A stretch of 64,000 bases of DNA from Actinomadura luteofluorescens (lineage in GTDB: Bacteria; Actinomycetota; Actinomycetes; Streptosporangiales; Streptosporangiaceae): the NCBI RefSeq assembly GCF_013409365.1, contig NZ_JACCBA010000001.1:6324001-6388000 (forward strand), written 5' to 3'. Shown here one piece after another: positions 42,721 through 51,773 of the stretch. A program made the position numbers and the translations under genes. The notes beneath the pieces were generated by a model. The model ran no database searches, was not told the origin of the DNA, and was given only the letters and a program-made list of their open reading frames with translations. How positions within the stretch are numbered: the stretch's first letter is position 1; each line of letters begins with the position of its first letter.

Positions 42721-43878
42721 TCAGCAGTTCGTGGACGGGGTCTCGCCTCCGCGGACGGCCTGGGCGAACTTCAGCGCCGTCGCGAACGAGGCGTCGATGC
42801 TGCCCCTGTGGTCGGCGCCCTCGAACGTCCGGTACGAGACGGTTCCGTAGCGCTTGCACAGATCGTTGACGATGTTCTGCGTCGCGGCGGGGGAGACCTC
42901 GCGGTCGGCGGTGCCCTGGGCGACCAGCGTCGGGACCTTCAGGGTCAGGCCGAGCGCCTCCTGCGAGTCGTAGTAGGCCTCGAAGCGCGTCAGGTCGGCG
43001 TCCGGGCGGAACACCTTGTCCAGCGGCAGGTCCTTGCTGAACTGCTTGAGCTGGAGAAGGCACGCGTTCGTCCGGCCCGCCCTGGCGACGGCGGCTGCGT
43101 CGTCGGTCAGCAGGTCCTCGGGGACGAAGGCCGGGTCGGCCGCGTGCGCGCCGTTGAGCAGCACGAACAGGAACGGCAGCGCCACCTCGGCGCCCGGGTA
43201 CCGCGCCTTCACGTACTGCGCGGTCTGGCTCATGTTCGAGCCGGGCGCGATCGCCACGGCGCCCCTGAGCCGGATGTCGCGGGGCTTCTGCTTCGCCGCC
43301 GCCGTGTAGAGCGTCGCCTGGCCGCCCTGGCTGTGGCCGGCGACGAACCAGTCGCGTCCGATGCGGCGGTCCGCCTTGCGGGCGGCCCGGACGATGTCGG
43401 TGACGGTGTTGGCCTCGCTGGCCCCGTTCATGTACGGGTGCCCGCCGGGCGTGCCGAGTCCCTCGTAGTCGGTCTGGACGACCGCGAAGCCGTTCGCCAC
43501 CCACTTGTCCAGGTACGCCTCGGTGAGCGACAGGTAGTCGCGCACCGGGCCGCCCGGGGCGTCGGCGGAGGGAGCGCAGGCGTCGGCGGTCCCGGTGGTG
43601 CCGTGCGCCCAGCTCAGCACCGGCCAGCCGCCGGGCGGCGGGGTGCCCTTCGGAACGGCGACGGTGCCCGTGACCGTGATCCGCTTCCCGCCCACGCCCT
43701 CGGAGGCGTAGGTGACGAACCGGTTCTTCGCCGCGCTCGGCAGCGCCGCCAGGTTCGTCAGCGGCCGGCTGTCGAGCAGCGTCCCGCGCTTCGCCGGGGC
43801 GGCCTGCGCGGGGGCGGCGAGGGCGGCCGCCGCGGCGCACGCGGCGGCCGCGACGGCGACCCTTCCCGTTGATCTCAC
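42721..43878 (-). CDS. secreted lipase, LIP (secretory lipase) family
   Basis: A 385-residue exported alpha/beta hydrolase. The signal peptide is Ala-rich (VAVAAAACAAAAALAAPAQA). SWAHGTTGTADACAPSAD is the LIP-family entry, GHSQGGQAT the nucleophile elbow, and the late GTADREVSP and GADHRGS supply Asp and His. The GTG start overlaps the stop of the KstD-family gene (GTGA), with AGGAGG upstream, so it is co-expressed with it. Release of a fatty-acid or steroid ester outside the cell would fit the neighbours, but that is inference. Confidence 0.83.
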   Translation of the reverse strand: MRSTGRVAVAAAACAAAAALAAPAQAAPAKRGTLLDSRPLTNLAALPSAAKNRFVTYASEGVGGKRITVTGTVAVPKGTPPPGGWPVLSWAHGTTGTADACAPSADAPGGPVRDYLSLTEAYLDKWVANGFAVVQTDYEGLGTPGGHPYMNGASEANTVTDIVRAARKADRRIGRDWFVAGHSQGGQATLYTAAAKQKPRDIRLRGAVAIAPGSNMSQTAQYVKARYPGAEVALPFLFVLLNGAHAADPAFVPEDLLTDDAAAVARAGRTNACLLQLKQFSKDLPLDKVFRPDADLTRFEAYYDSQEALGLTLKVPTLVAQGTADREVSPAATQNIVNDLCKRYGTVSYRTFEGADHRGSIDASFATALKFAQAVRGGETPSTNC

Positions 43879-45395
43879 GTGTGGTTCCTCCTGATGTCCT
43901 GGACGGCGCGGTAGGCGAAGGCCATGGCCGACCCGATCGGCACGCCGGGCCCCGGGTAGACGGGGCCCGTGAACGAGGCGCTGGTGTTGCCGGCGGCGTA
44001 GAGCCCGGGGACGGGACGGCCCGAGCCGGTAAGGACGCGGGCGTCGGCGTCGGCGCGCAGCCCGCCCTTCGTCCCGAGGTCGCTCAGGACGACCCGCGCC
44101 GCGAGGTAGGGCGGCCGGTCGACCGGCACGACGCACGGCCCGCCGCCGGAGAAGTACAGGTCGTAGGCGTCCTCGCCGCGGTGGAAGTCCTCGTCGGCGC
44201 CCTTGGCGGCGAAGCCGTTGAACCGCTCGACCGTCGCGGCGAGCGCGTCCGCCGGGAGCCCGGTCATCTCGGCCAGCTCGGGCAGGGCGTCCGCCTGGAC
44301 CCAGGCGCCCGACGCGAGCTGGTCCTCGGCCCGCAGCGGCGGGACGGAGATCGCGGGCAGGCCGTCCGCCCGCGAGTCCCAGACCAGATGGAACGGTCCC
44401 TGCGCGGCGGCCATCCGCCGGCCCATCCGGTCGTAGGGGAGGGACTCGTTGGCGAACCGGCGGCCCGAGGCGTCCACGACCAGCCCGCCGCGGAACCCGA
44501 GGGTGAACGCGGGCCGGCCGTCCGGGCCGAGGAGGCCGGGGCAGAACCACGCCTGGTCGAGCAGGCCGGTGGAGGCGCCGATCCGGACGGCGGCCTCGAT
44601 CGCGTCGCCGGTGTTCGCGCCGTCCGGGGCCATCGTCCAGCCGGCGCCGCCCGGCACGCCGCGCTCGGCCCGCAGCGCGGTGGACGACTCGAACCCGCCC
44701 GCCGCCAGCAGGACGCCGCGCCTGGCCCGCAGCCGCACCGGACCGTCCGCGGTCTCGGCCGCGACCCCGGTGACCCGGCCGTCCTCGAGGACCAGGTCGG
44801 TCAGCGCGGTCCGCGTGCGGATCTCCCCGGCGCCGGTCGCGGTGATCGCCAGCAGCAGCCGCCCGATCAGCGCCCGGCCCTGCGCCAGCGGCCCGGACGC
44901 CGCGTGCCCGCGCCCCGCCCTGTCCCGGTCGACCGGGGGGCGGACGAGCGCCGCCAGCTCCCCGAGCCGCTCGGCCGAAAGTTCCACCGGGACGAACGAC
45001 CGCCCCATGTCCAGGCGTCCGGGCGCGTCGAAGTAGTCGGGGAACGCCTGGAAACGGAACTCGACGGCCGGGTCCTTCTCCAGGAAGTCCACCAGTTCGG
45101 GGGCCGTTTCCAGGAAGGCCTCGCGGCGTTCCTCCTCGTCGTCCCCGAGCAGCGCCCGCAGGTACGTCCGCGCGCCCTCGGTCGAGTCGCCGAGCCCGGC
45201 GCGCTCCTGCACCCGCGTCCCCGGCAGCCAGATCGCCGCACCCGAGTACGCGGACGTCCCGCCGAGCAGGCCCGTCTTCTCCAGGACGGCGGTGCGCAGC
45301 CCGCCCGCCGCGGCGGCGAGCGCGCCCGCCATCGCCCCGGCCCCGGAGCCGGCGACCACCACGTCGTACTCGTCGTCCCACCCGGCTCGTCCCAT
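43875..45395 (-). CDS. KstD-family FAD dehydrogenase, copy 3
   Basis: A 506-residue flavoprotein. YDVVVAGSGAGAMAGALAAA binds FAD. The C-terminus has GLYAAGNTSASFTG and then PVYPGPGVPIGSAMAFAYRA, keeping the Tyr-x-x-x-Gly pair of steroid dehydrogenases but with the shorter length and GVPIG variant of the KstD3-like subgroup, which often prefers saturated 5-alpha-3-ketosteroids. It begins an operon with the secreted lipase and is divergent from the KstR-like TetR gene. The ATG at 45395 (MGRAGWDDEYD) is preferred to one 120 bases upstream. Confidence 0.8.
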   Translation of the reverse strand: MGRAGWDDEYDVVVAGSGAGAMAGALAAAAGGLRTAVLEKTGLLGGTSAYSGAAIWLPGTRVQERAGLGDSTEGARTYLRALLGDDEEERREAFLETAPELVDFLEKDPAVEFRFQAFPDYFDAPGRLDMGRSFVPVELSAERLGELAALVRPPVDRDRAGRGHAASGPLAQGRALIGRLLLAITATGAGEIRTRTALTDLVLEDGRVTGVAAETADGPVRLRARRGVLLAAGGFESSTALRAERGVPGGAGWTMAPDGANTGDAIEAAVRIGASTGLLDQAWFCPGLLGPDGRPAFTLGFRGGLVVDASGRRFANESLPYDRMGRRMAAAQGPFHLVWDSRADGLPAISVPPLRAEDQLASGAWVQADALPELAEMTGLPADALAATVERFNGFAAKGADEDFHRGEDAYDLYFSGGGPCVVPVDRPPYLAARVVLSDLGTKGGLRADADARVLTGSGRPVPGLYAAGNTSASFTGPVYPGPGVPIGSAMAFAYRAVQDIRRNHT

Positions 45396-45486
45396 GTGAC
45401 ATGCCCTCCGACCTCGGGTTCCCGGCGCGGGCACACCGTAGAGCGCGGTCCGGGCGCGCAGGGGCCGCCCGTCCCACTGACCGGTA

Positions 45487-45496
45487 CGAACGTTCG
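45487..45496. promoter_or_regulatory. GAACGTTC palindrome, candidate regulator site copy 3
   Basis: CGAACGTTCG, a perfect 10-base palindrome in the 179-base region between the divergent KstD-family and TetR genes. Its core matches the sites at 22952 and 40170 and is the most symmetrical of the three. Confidence 0.5.
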
Positions 45497-45574
45497 CGGG
45501 CACGGCCCGGAGCACGGATATTCTTCCCTGGCAGGACGGGAAGGATCAGGACGCGCAAGGACGGGGGGAGGACC

Positions 45575-46210
45575 GTGGCGAGGATCGCAGCGGGCAGGCT
45601 GTCCGCCGAGCCGAGCTCGCCGGAGCAGCACGACCGGCGCGAGCGCATCCTGCGCGCCGCGTCGCGCATCGGCGCCGAGAAGTCCCTCGAACGCGTCCAG
45701 ATGCACGAGGTCGCGAAGGCCGCCGGGGTCGCGATCGGCACCCTGTACCGGTACTTCCCGTCCAAGGTCCACCTGTTCACCGCGGTCATGGCCAAGCAGG
45801 TCGACCGGCTCCGCGACCAGGTCACCGAGCCCGCGCCCGGCACCAGCCCCGAGGACGCGGTCGCCGACCTGCTGGTGCAGGCCAGCCGGCACCTGATGGC
45901 GCAGCCGGTCCTGTCGACGTCGATGCTGCACGCGTCCAACACCGCCCACGTCGCGACCGTCGCCGACACCGTCCACATCGACAGCACGTTCCGGGAGATC
46001 CTGCTGCGGGCGGTGGGGATCGAGGTGCCGACCGCGCAGGACGTCACCCTCGTCCGGCTGCTGATGCAGTGCTGGTACGGCGTGCTCCAGTCGAGCCTGA
46101 ACGGCCGGGCGTCCATGGCCGACGTCGAGAGCGACATCCGCCTGGCCTGCGAGCTGCTGCTCGCGCCCCGCTCGAACGCCCCGGCCGGCGGGGCCGCCGC
46201 CTCCCGGTGA
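45575..46210 (+). CDS. TetR-family regulator resembling KstR
   Basis: A 211-residue TetR protein. RERILRAASRIGAEKSLERV then QMHEVAKAAGVAIGTLYRYF and PSKVHLFTAVMAKQ parallels the DNA-binding domain of KstR, the steroid-catabolism repressor that responds to steroid-acyl-CoAs. The ligand domain is less alike. The GTG start has GGGGGAGG 4 bases upstream; longer in-frame starts run through the divergent promoter. Divergent from KstD copy 3; the GAACGTTC palindrome lies between. It is a strong candidate for the regulator of sites 22952, 40170 and 45488. Confidence 0.8.
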   Translation: MARIAAGRLSAEPSSPEQHDRRERILRAASRIGAEKSLERVQMHEVAKAAGVAIGTLYRYFPSKVHLFTAVMAKQVDRLRDQVTEPAPGTSPEDAVADLLVQASRHLMAQPVLSTSMLHASNTAHVATVADTVHIDSTFREILLRAVGIEVPTAQDVTLVRLLMQCWYGVLQSSLNGRASMADVESDIRLACELLLAPRSNAPAGGAAASR

Positions 46211-46257
46211 TCGGGACCGTTCCGGCGGCGTCCCGCCGCCGCGGCTAGCGTGCCGCC

Positions 46258-47007
46258 ATGAATCGCTTTGACGGCGTGAAAGTGCTGCTCACCGGGGCGG
46301 CGTCGGGGATCGGACGGGCGACCGCGATCCGCCTGGCCGCCGAGGGCGCCGCGGTGTACGCCGTGGACGTCTCGGAGCGGGGCCTCGCCGAGACGGCCGC
46401 CGCCGCGGGCGGTCCCGGCACCGTCGCCACCCGCGTGGCGGACGTCACCGACGAGGCGGCCGTGATCGCGACCGTGGCGGACGCGGCCGGCGCGCTCGGC
46501 GGCGTCGACGTCCTCGTCAACGTCGCGGGCGTCCACAAGACCACCCCGATCGAGACCCTCACGGTGGACGACCTGCACCGGATGTTCTCCGTCAACCTCG
46601 TCGGCACGGCCCTGTTCTGCCGCGAGGCCCTCAAGCACCTCCCCGACCGCACCGGCGTGATCGTCAACACCGCCTCGCTGTCGGCGACGCAGGGCAACCC
46701 GTTCATGACGGCGTACTCGGCGTCCAAGGGCGCCGTGCTGGCGTTCTCCCTCAGCCTGGCCGCCGAACTGGCCGCACGCCGCATCCGCGTCGTGCCGATC
46801 TCCCCGGGCGCCGTCGACACCCCGCTGACCAGGGCGCCGGACATGTTCCCCGGCGGCCTGGACCTCACCTACTTCTCCAAGATCCGCTCCTACTACGGCG
46901 CGGCCGAGCCCGAGCACATCGCCGCCGCGATCGCGTTCGCCGCCTCGTCCGACGCCGCCTACTTCACCGGCGCCGACCTCCGCGTGGACGGCGGCGCCCA
47001 CACCTGA
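46258..47007 (+). CDS. short-chain dehydrogenase/reductase
   Basis: A 249-residue classical SDR. LLTGAASGIGRATAIRLAAE, VLVNVAGVHK (NVAG variant) and YSASKGAVLAFSLSLA are the cofactor, central and catalytic motifs. FTGADLRVDGGAHT ends it. Followed after 11 bases by a second SDR on the same strand, so the two are probably co-transcribed. Its role in the cluster is likely oxidation of a ring hydroxyl. Confidence 0.82.
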   Translation: MNRFDGVKVLLTGAASGIGRATAIRLAAEGAAVYAVDVSERGLAETAAAAGGPGTVATRVADVTDEAAVIATVADAAGALGGVDVLVNVAGVHKTTPIETLTVDDLHRMFSVNLVGTALFCREALKHLPDRTGVIVNTASLSATQGNPFMTAYSASKGAVLAFSLSLAAELAARRIRVVPISPGAVDTPLTRAPDMFPGGLDLTYFSKIRSYYGAAEPEHIAAAIAFAASSDAAYFTGADLRVDGGAHT

Positions 47008-47018
47008 GAGGGACCACC

Positions 47019-47795
47019 ATGGCACGCACCATCGCCGTCAGCGGGACGGCGTCCGGCATCGGGAAGACGCTCGCCGGGCTGCTACGGGAGCAGGGCGACA
47101 CGGTCATCGGGGTCGACCTGCGCGACGCCGACGTGTGCGCCGACCTCGGCGGCGCCGAGGGACGGTCGCGGGCGGTCGCGCAGGTCCTGGACCTGTGCGG
47201 CGGCACCCTGGACGCCGCCGTCGCCTGCGCCGGGGTCAGCGACTTCACCGAGCTGCCCGTCAAGGTCAACTACTTCGGCGTCGTCGCGCTGATGGAGGGC
47301 CTGCGTCCCGCGCTGGCCCGGGCGGAGGCCCCGCGCGCCGCCGTCGTCGGGTCGATCGCGGGCACGCACCCCGCGGACGACGAGATCGTCCGGGACTGCC
47401 TGGCCGGGGACGAGCCCGCCGCGCTGGAGGCGGCGGCGAAGGCCGTCGCGGCGGGCGCGGGCAGCAGGACCTACCCGTCGTCGAAGGCGGCGCTGGCCCG
47501 GTGGATGCGCCGGGCGTGCGTCACCCCGGAGTGGGCGGGCGAGGGCATCCCGCTCAACGCGGTCGCGCCGGGCGTCGTCAAGACCCCGATGAGCGCGCCG
47601 CTGTTCGAGGACGAGGCGATGCTCAAGGTGATGAACGAGGCCGTCCCGATGCCGCTGAACGGCTACGCCGGGCCCGAGGTGATCGCGGAGGCGCTGCGCT
47701 GGCTGATCTCCCCGGCCAACACCCACATGACCGGCCAGGTCGTCTACGTGGACGGCGGTGCCGAAGCGACCCTGCGCGGCCCGGACACGTTCTGA
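47019..47795 (+). CDS. 3-alpha-hydroxysteroid dehydrogenase/carbonyl reductase-like SDR
   Basis: A 258-residue SDR with the unusual architecture of Comamonas HsdA. It has ISGxATGIG-like AVSGTASGIGKTLAGLLREQ, VIGVDLRDADVCADLGGAEG followed by RS (an acidic NAD-selecting strand), VKVNYFGVVALMEGL, and YPSSKAALARWMRR as active site. The end MTGQVVYVDGGAEATLRGPD is the family tail. HsdA-type enzymes interconvert 3-alpha-hydroxy- and 3-ketosteroids, as needed for entry of bile acids or reduced steroids. This supports a steroid as the cluster's substrate. Confidence 0.78.
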   Translation: MARTIAVSGTASGIGKTLAGLLREQGDTVIGVDLRDADVCADLGGAEGRSRAVAQVLDLCGGTLDAAVACAGVSDFTELPVKVNYFGVVALMEGLRPALARAEAPRAAVVGSIAGTHPADDEIVRDCLAGDEPAALEAAAKAVAAGAGSRTYPSSKAALARWMRRACVTPEWAGEGIPLNAVAPGVVKTPMSAPLFEDEAMLKVMNEAVPMPLNGYAGPEVIAEALRWLISPANTHMTGQVVYVDGGAEATLRGPDTF

Positions 47796-47800
47796 ACGCG

Positions 47801-47834
47801 GACGGCCGCCCCCGCCTCGGCGGGAGCGGCCGTC
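47801..47834. terminator. hairpin between convergent SDR genes
   Basis: GACGGCCGC pairs with GCGGCCGTC, with an inner CCCGCC/GGCGGG stem, followed by TTCT. Confidence 0.75.
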
Positions 47835-47854
47835 TTCTGCGCCCTGGTCGCGCC

Positions 47855-48775
47855 TCAGTGCTTGCTGGTGCCCGTGTCGTCGAGCGCGGCGACGCTGTAG
47901 GCGGCGTAGGTCCGGTGCGGCTCGCGGCCCTCGAAGTACGGGGTGACCTGCTCGCCGAGCTCCTCGACGGAGAAGACGCCGTCCGCCGCGGTGAACTTGT
48001 GCTCCACGGTCGGCGCGGCCATCAGCGCGACCATGTCGCCGTAGACGACGAACACCTGCCCGCTGATCTTTTCCGCCGTCGGGGACGCGAGGTAGCCGAC
48101 GAACGTCCCGACCCGCTCGGGAGCCATGGAGTCCAGCCCGCCGGGGGAGGTGCCCTCCGCGAACGTCGCCTCGGTCATCGCCGTCCGGGCGCGGGGGCAG
48201 ATCGCGTTGGCGCGCACCCCGTACCGGCCGAGGCCCGCCGCCGTCGACAGCGTCAGCGCGACGATGCCGGCCTTGGCCGCCGAGTAGTTCGGCTGGCCCG
48301 CCGACCCGAACAGGAACGCCTCGGACGCGGTGTTGACCACCCGTCCGTAGACCGGGCCGCCCGCGGCCTTGCTGGCGGCCCGCCAGTGCACGGCGGCGGC
48401 CCGCGACACCGACGCGTGGCCCTTCAGGTGGACGTGCATGACGTCGTCCCAGTCCGACTCCGACAGGTTGAACAGCATCTTGTCGCGCAGCACGCCCGCG
48501 TTGTTGACCAGGACGTCCAGGGAGCCGAACGTGTCGACGGCGGCCGACACCAGCGTGTCGCCCATCGACCAGTCGCCGACGTCGCCGGTCACGGCGACGG
48601 CCTGCCCGCCCGCCTGCTTGATCTCGGCGACGACCTCCTCGGCGGCCGGGCCCATGTCGTTGACGACGACGTTGGCGCCCCGCGCGGCCAGGGCGAGGGC
48701 CTCGCAGCGGCCCAGCCCGGCGCCCGCGCCGGTGACGACGGCGGTGCGGCCCGCCAGGGACAGGTCAGCGTTCAT
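47855..48775 (-). CDS. 17-beta-HSD4-like short-chain dehydrogenase
   Basis: A 306-residue SDR of the peroxisomal multifunctional-enzyme type. VVTGAGAGLGRCEALALAAR and VVVNDMG are diagnostic of the 17-beta-HSD4 branch, with NNAGVLRDKMLFNLSESDWD and NYSAAKAGIVALTLSTA following. A C-terminal extension of about 60 residues is present. In mycobacteria, relatives (Hsd4A and neighbours) oxidise 3-hydroxyacyl-CoA side chains and 17-beta-hydroxysteroids. GGAGG lies 5 bases before the ATG. Divergent from the FadD19-like gene, sharing the operator region 48816-48933. Confidence 0.82.
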   Translation of the reverse strand: MNADLSLAGRTAVVTGAGAGLGRCEALALAARGANVVVNDMGPAAEEVVAEIKQAGGQAVAVTGDVGDWSMGDTLVSAAVDTFGSLDVLVNNAGVLRDKMLFNLSESDWDDVMHVHLKGHASVSRAAAVHWRAASKAAGGPVYGRVVNTASEAFLFGSAGQPNYSAAKAGIVALTLSTAAGLGRYGVRANAICPRARTAMTEATFAEGTSPGGLDSMAPERVGTFVGYLASPTAEKISGQVFVVYGDMVALMAAPTVEHKFTAADGVFSVEELGEQVTPYFEGREPHRTYAAYSVAALDDTGTSKH

Positions 48776-48815
48776 CGGAGCCTCCGGTCGGTGTGGGGAA
48801 CGTCCGCCGGGAGGC

Positions 48816-48933
48816 TAGTACGTATTCTAGTTCCGCGGCCGGTGGCGTCCCGCTGAGCGGGTCGGCACCGGCCGTTCGACCGGCGCGGACCGCTGAGTGG
48901 GACACCCGTTGCCCGCGAATGAGAATGAATTCT
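48816..48933. promoter_or_regulatory. divergent promoter region with two copies of an ATTCTAGT-type site
   Basis: AGTACGTATTCTAGT near 48817 and AGAATGAATTCTAGT at 48922 share ATTCTAGT and a matching left arm; the second contains a perfect AGAAT-GA-ATTCT inverted repeat. On the minus strand the first includes TAGAAT, a good -10 for the SDR. On the plus strand TAGTCT (48933-48938) is a -10 lying 6 bases before the ATG at 48945, where no ribosome site is seen, so the CoA-ligase mRNA may be leaderless. Confidence 0.55.
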
Positions 48934-48944
48934 AGTCTCGCGGT

Positions 48945-50537
48945 ATGACGCTGAACCTGGCGACCCTCTTCGAGGCGGTGGCCGCGGCCGTGCCCGGCCG
49001 CCTCGCCCTCGTCTGCGGCGACCGTAGGGCGACCTTCGCCGAACTGGACCGGCGGGCGGACGCCGCGGCGCACCGGCTCCGCGTCGCGGGCATCGCGCCC
49101 GGGGAGCACGTCGGCGTCCACATGCTGAACAGCGCCGAGTACGTCGAGACGCTGCTCGGCTGCCTGAAGGCCCGCGCCGTCCCGGTCAACGTCAACTACC
49201 GGTACACCGACCGCGAACTGCGCCACATCTACACCGACGCCGAACTCGCGGGCCTGGTCGTGGACGCGGAGTTCGCCCCCGCCGCCGCCCGCGTGGCCGG
49301 CGACTGCCGCGCGCTCCGCCACGTGGCGGTCGTCGGGACGGACGGTGAAGCCCCGGCATGGCCGCCCCAGGTCGACGTCACCGTCTACGACGCCGACGGG
49401 ACCGAGCCCGACCCGTCCCTCCGGGAAGGCCGCAGCGCCGACGACCGCTACATCCTCTACACGGGCGGGACCACCGGGCTGCCCAAGGGCGTCGTCTGGC
49501 GCCACGAGGACTTCTACATGGCCGCCGTGAAGGGCGGGAACCCGTACGGCGACCCGCACCTCACCGCCGAGTCCCTCGCCGCCGCCGCGCGGGACGGGTT
49601 CGCGCTCAGCTACATGCTCACGATGCCGCTGATGCACGGCGCCGCGACCTACACGCTGCTGATGTCGCTGTTCACCGGCTCCACCACGGTCCTGATGCGC
49701 CGCTTCGACCCGGTCGAGGCGCTCGACCTGATCGAGCGCGAGCGGCCCGTGATCGTCACGGTGGTCGGGGACGCGATCGCCCGCCCGCTCGCCGACGCGA
49801 TCCGCGCGCACGGCGCCGGCCGCGACCTGTCCTCGTTCAAGGTGCTCGGATCCGGCGGCGCGATCCTGTCGCGCAGCGTCCAGGAGGAGTTCGCCGAGCT
49901 GATCCCCGGCCTGCACGTCAGCAACGGCTTCGGCGCCTCCGAGTCCGGTGTGGACGGCAACATCAGCGTGGGCGAGGACGGCCTGATGCGGCTCGCCGCC
50001 GGCCCGCGCGTCACCGTCGTCGACACGGACATGAGGCCGGTCCCGCCCGGTTCCGGGGAGATCGGGCACGTCGCCCGCTCCGGCCACGTCCCGCTCGGCT
50101 ACCACAACGACCCCGTGAAGACCGCCCGGACGTTCCCCGTCATCGGCGGGACGCGCTGGTCGATCCTCGGCGACATGGCCCGCGTCGAGGCCGACGGCAC
50201 CATCGTCGTCCTCGGGCGCGGCTCCGGCTGCGTCAACACCGGCGGCGAGAAGGTCTTCCCCGAAGAGGTCGAGCAGGCCCTGAAGTCGCACCCGGCCGTG
50301 ATGGATGCCCTGGTCGCCGGCGTCCCCGACGACCGCTTCGGCGAGCGCGTCGCCGCCGTCGTCGAACTGCGCCCCGGCACGACCGCCGCGGCCGAGGACC
50401 TGCGCGCCCACTGCCGCGCCCACCTGGCGGGGTACAAGATCCCCGCCCTCGTCACCTTCACCCCGATCGTCCGCTCCCCGAGCGGCAAGGCCGACTACCG
50501 CTGGGCCAAACGCGTCCTCACCGAGCCCACGGCCTGA
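48945..50537 (+). CDS. steroid acyl-CoA synthetase, FadD19-like
   Basis: A 530-residue adenylate-forming ligase. YILYTGGTTGLPKGVVWRHE is the P-loop in the GVxWRHED form typical of FadD19/FadD3. MPLMHGAATYTLLMSLFTGS, GFGASESGVDG and VNTGGEKVFPEEVEQALKSH follow, and the C-terminal lysine is in RSPSGKADYRWAK. In mycobacteria FadD19 activates long-chain sterol side-chain acids and FadD3 the HIP propionate; length and motifs favour the FadD19 side. The ATG lacks a ribosome site and probably begins a leaderless mRNA. It leads the thiolase-dehydrogenase-thioesterase genes. Confidence 0.8.
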   Translation: MTLNLATLFEAVAAAVPGRLALVCGDRRATFAELDRRADAAAHRLRVAGIAPGEHVGVHMLNSAEYVETLLGCLKARAVPVNVNYRYTDRELRHIYTDAELAGLVVDAEFAPAAARVAGDCRALRHVAVVGTDGEAPAWPPQVDVTVYDADGTEPDPSLREGRSADDRYILYTGGTTGLPKGVVWRHEDFYMAAVKGGNPYGDPHLTAESLAAAARDGFALSYMLTMPLMHGAATYTLLMSLFTGSTTVLMRRFDPVEALDLIERERPVIVTVVGDAIARPLADAIRAHGAGRDLSSFKVLGSGGAILSRSVQEEFAELIPGLHVSNGFGASESGVDGNISVGEDGLMRLAAGPRVTVVDTDMRPVPPGSGEIGHVARSGHVPLGYHNDPVKTARTFPVIGGTRWSILGDMARVEADGTIVVLGRGSGCVNTGGEKVFPEEVEQALKSHPAVMDALVAGVPDDRFGERVAAVVELRPGTTAAAEDLRAHCRAHLAGYKIPALVTFTPIVRSPSGKADYRWAKRVLTEPTA

Positions 50538-50572
50538 CCTCCCGCCTTGCGCGGGGCCCGGTGGCGCACTGA

Positions 50573-51766
<1,194 letters not shown>

Positions 51767-51773
51767 GGAGCAC

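Noticed and set aside
42721..47025. A 1434-codon open frame on the minus strand
   Set aside because: Only its last 385 codons (from 43878) are a real gene. The rest is antisense or out of frame to KstD copy 3, the TetR and an SDR and reads as low-complexity Arg/Gly/Ala, an effect of high GC.
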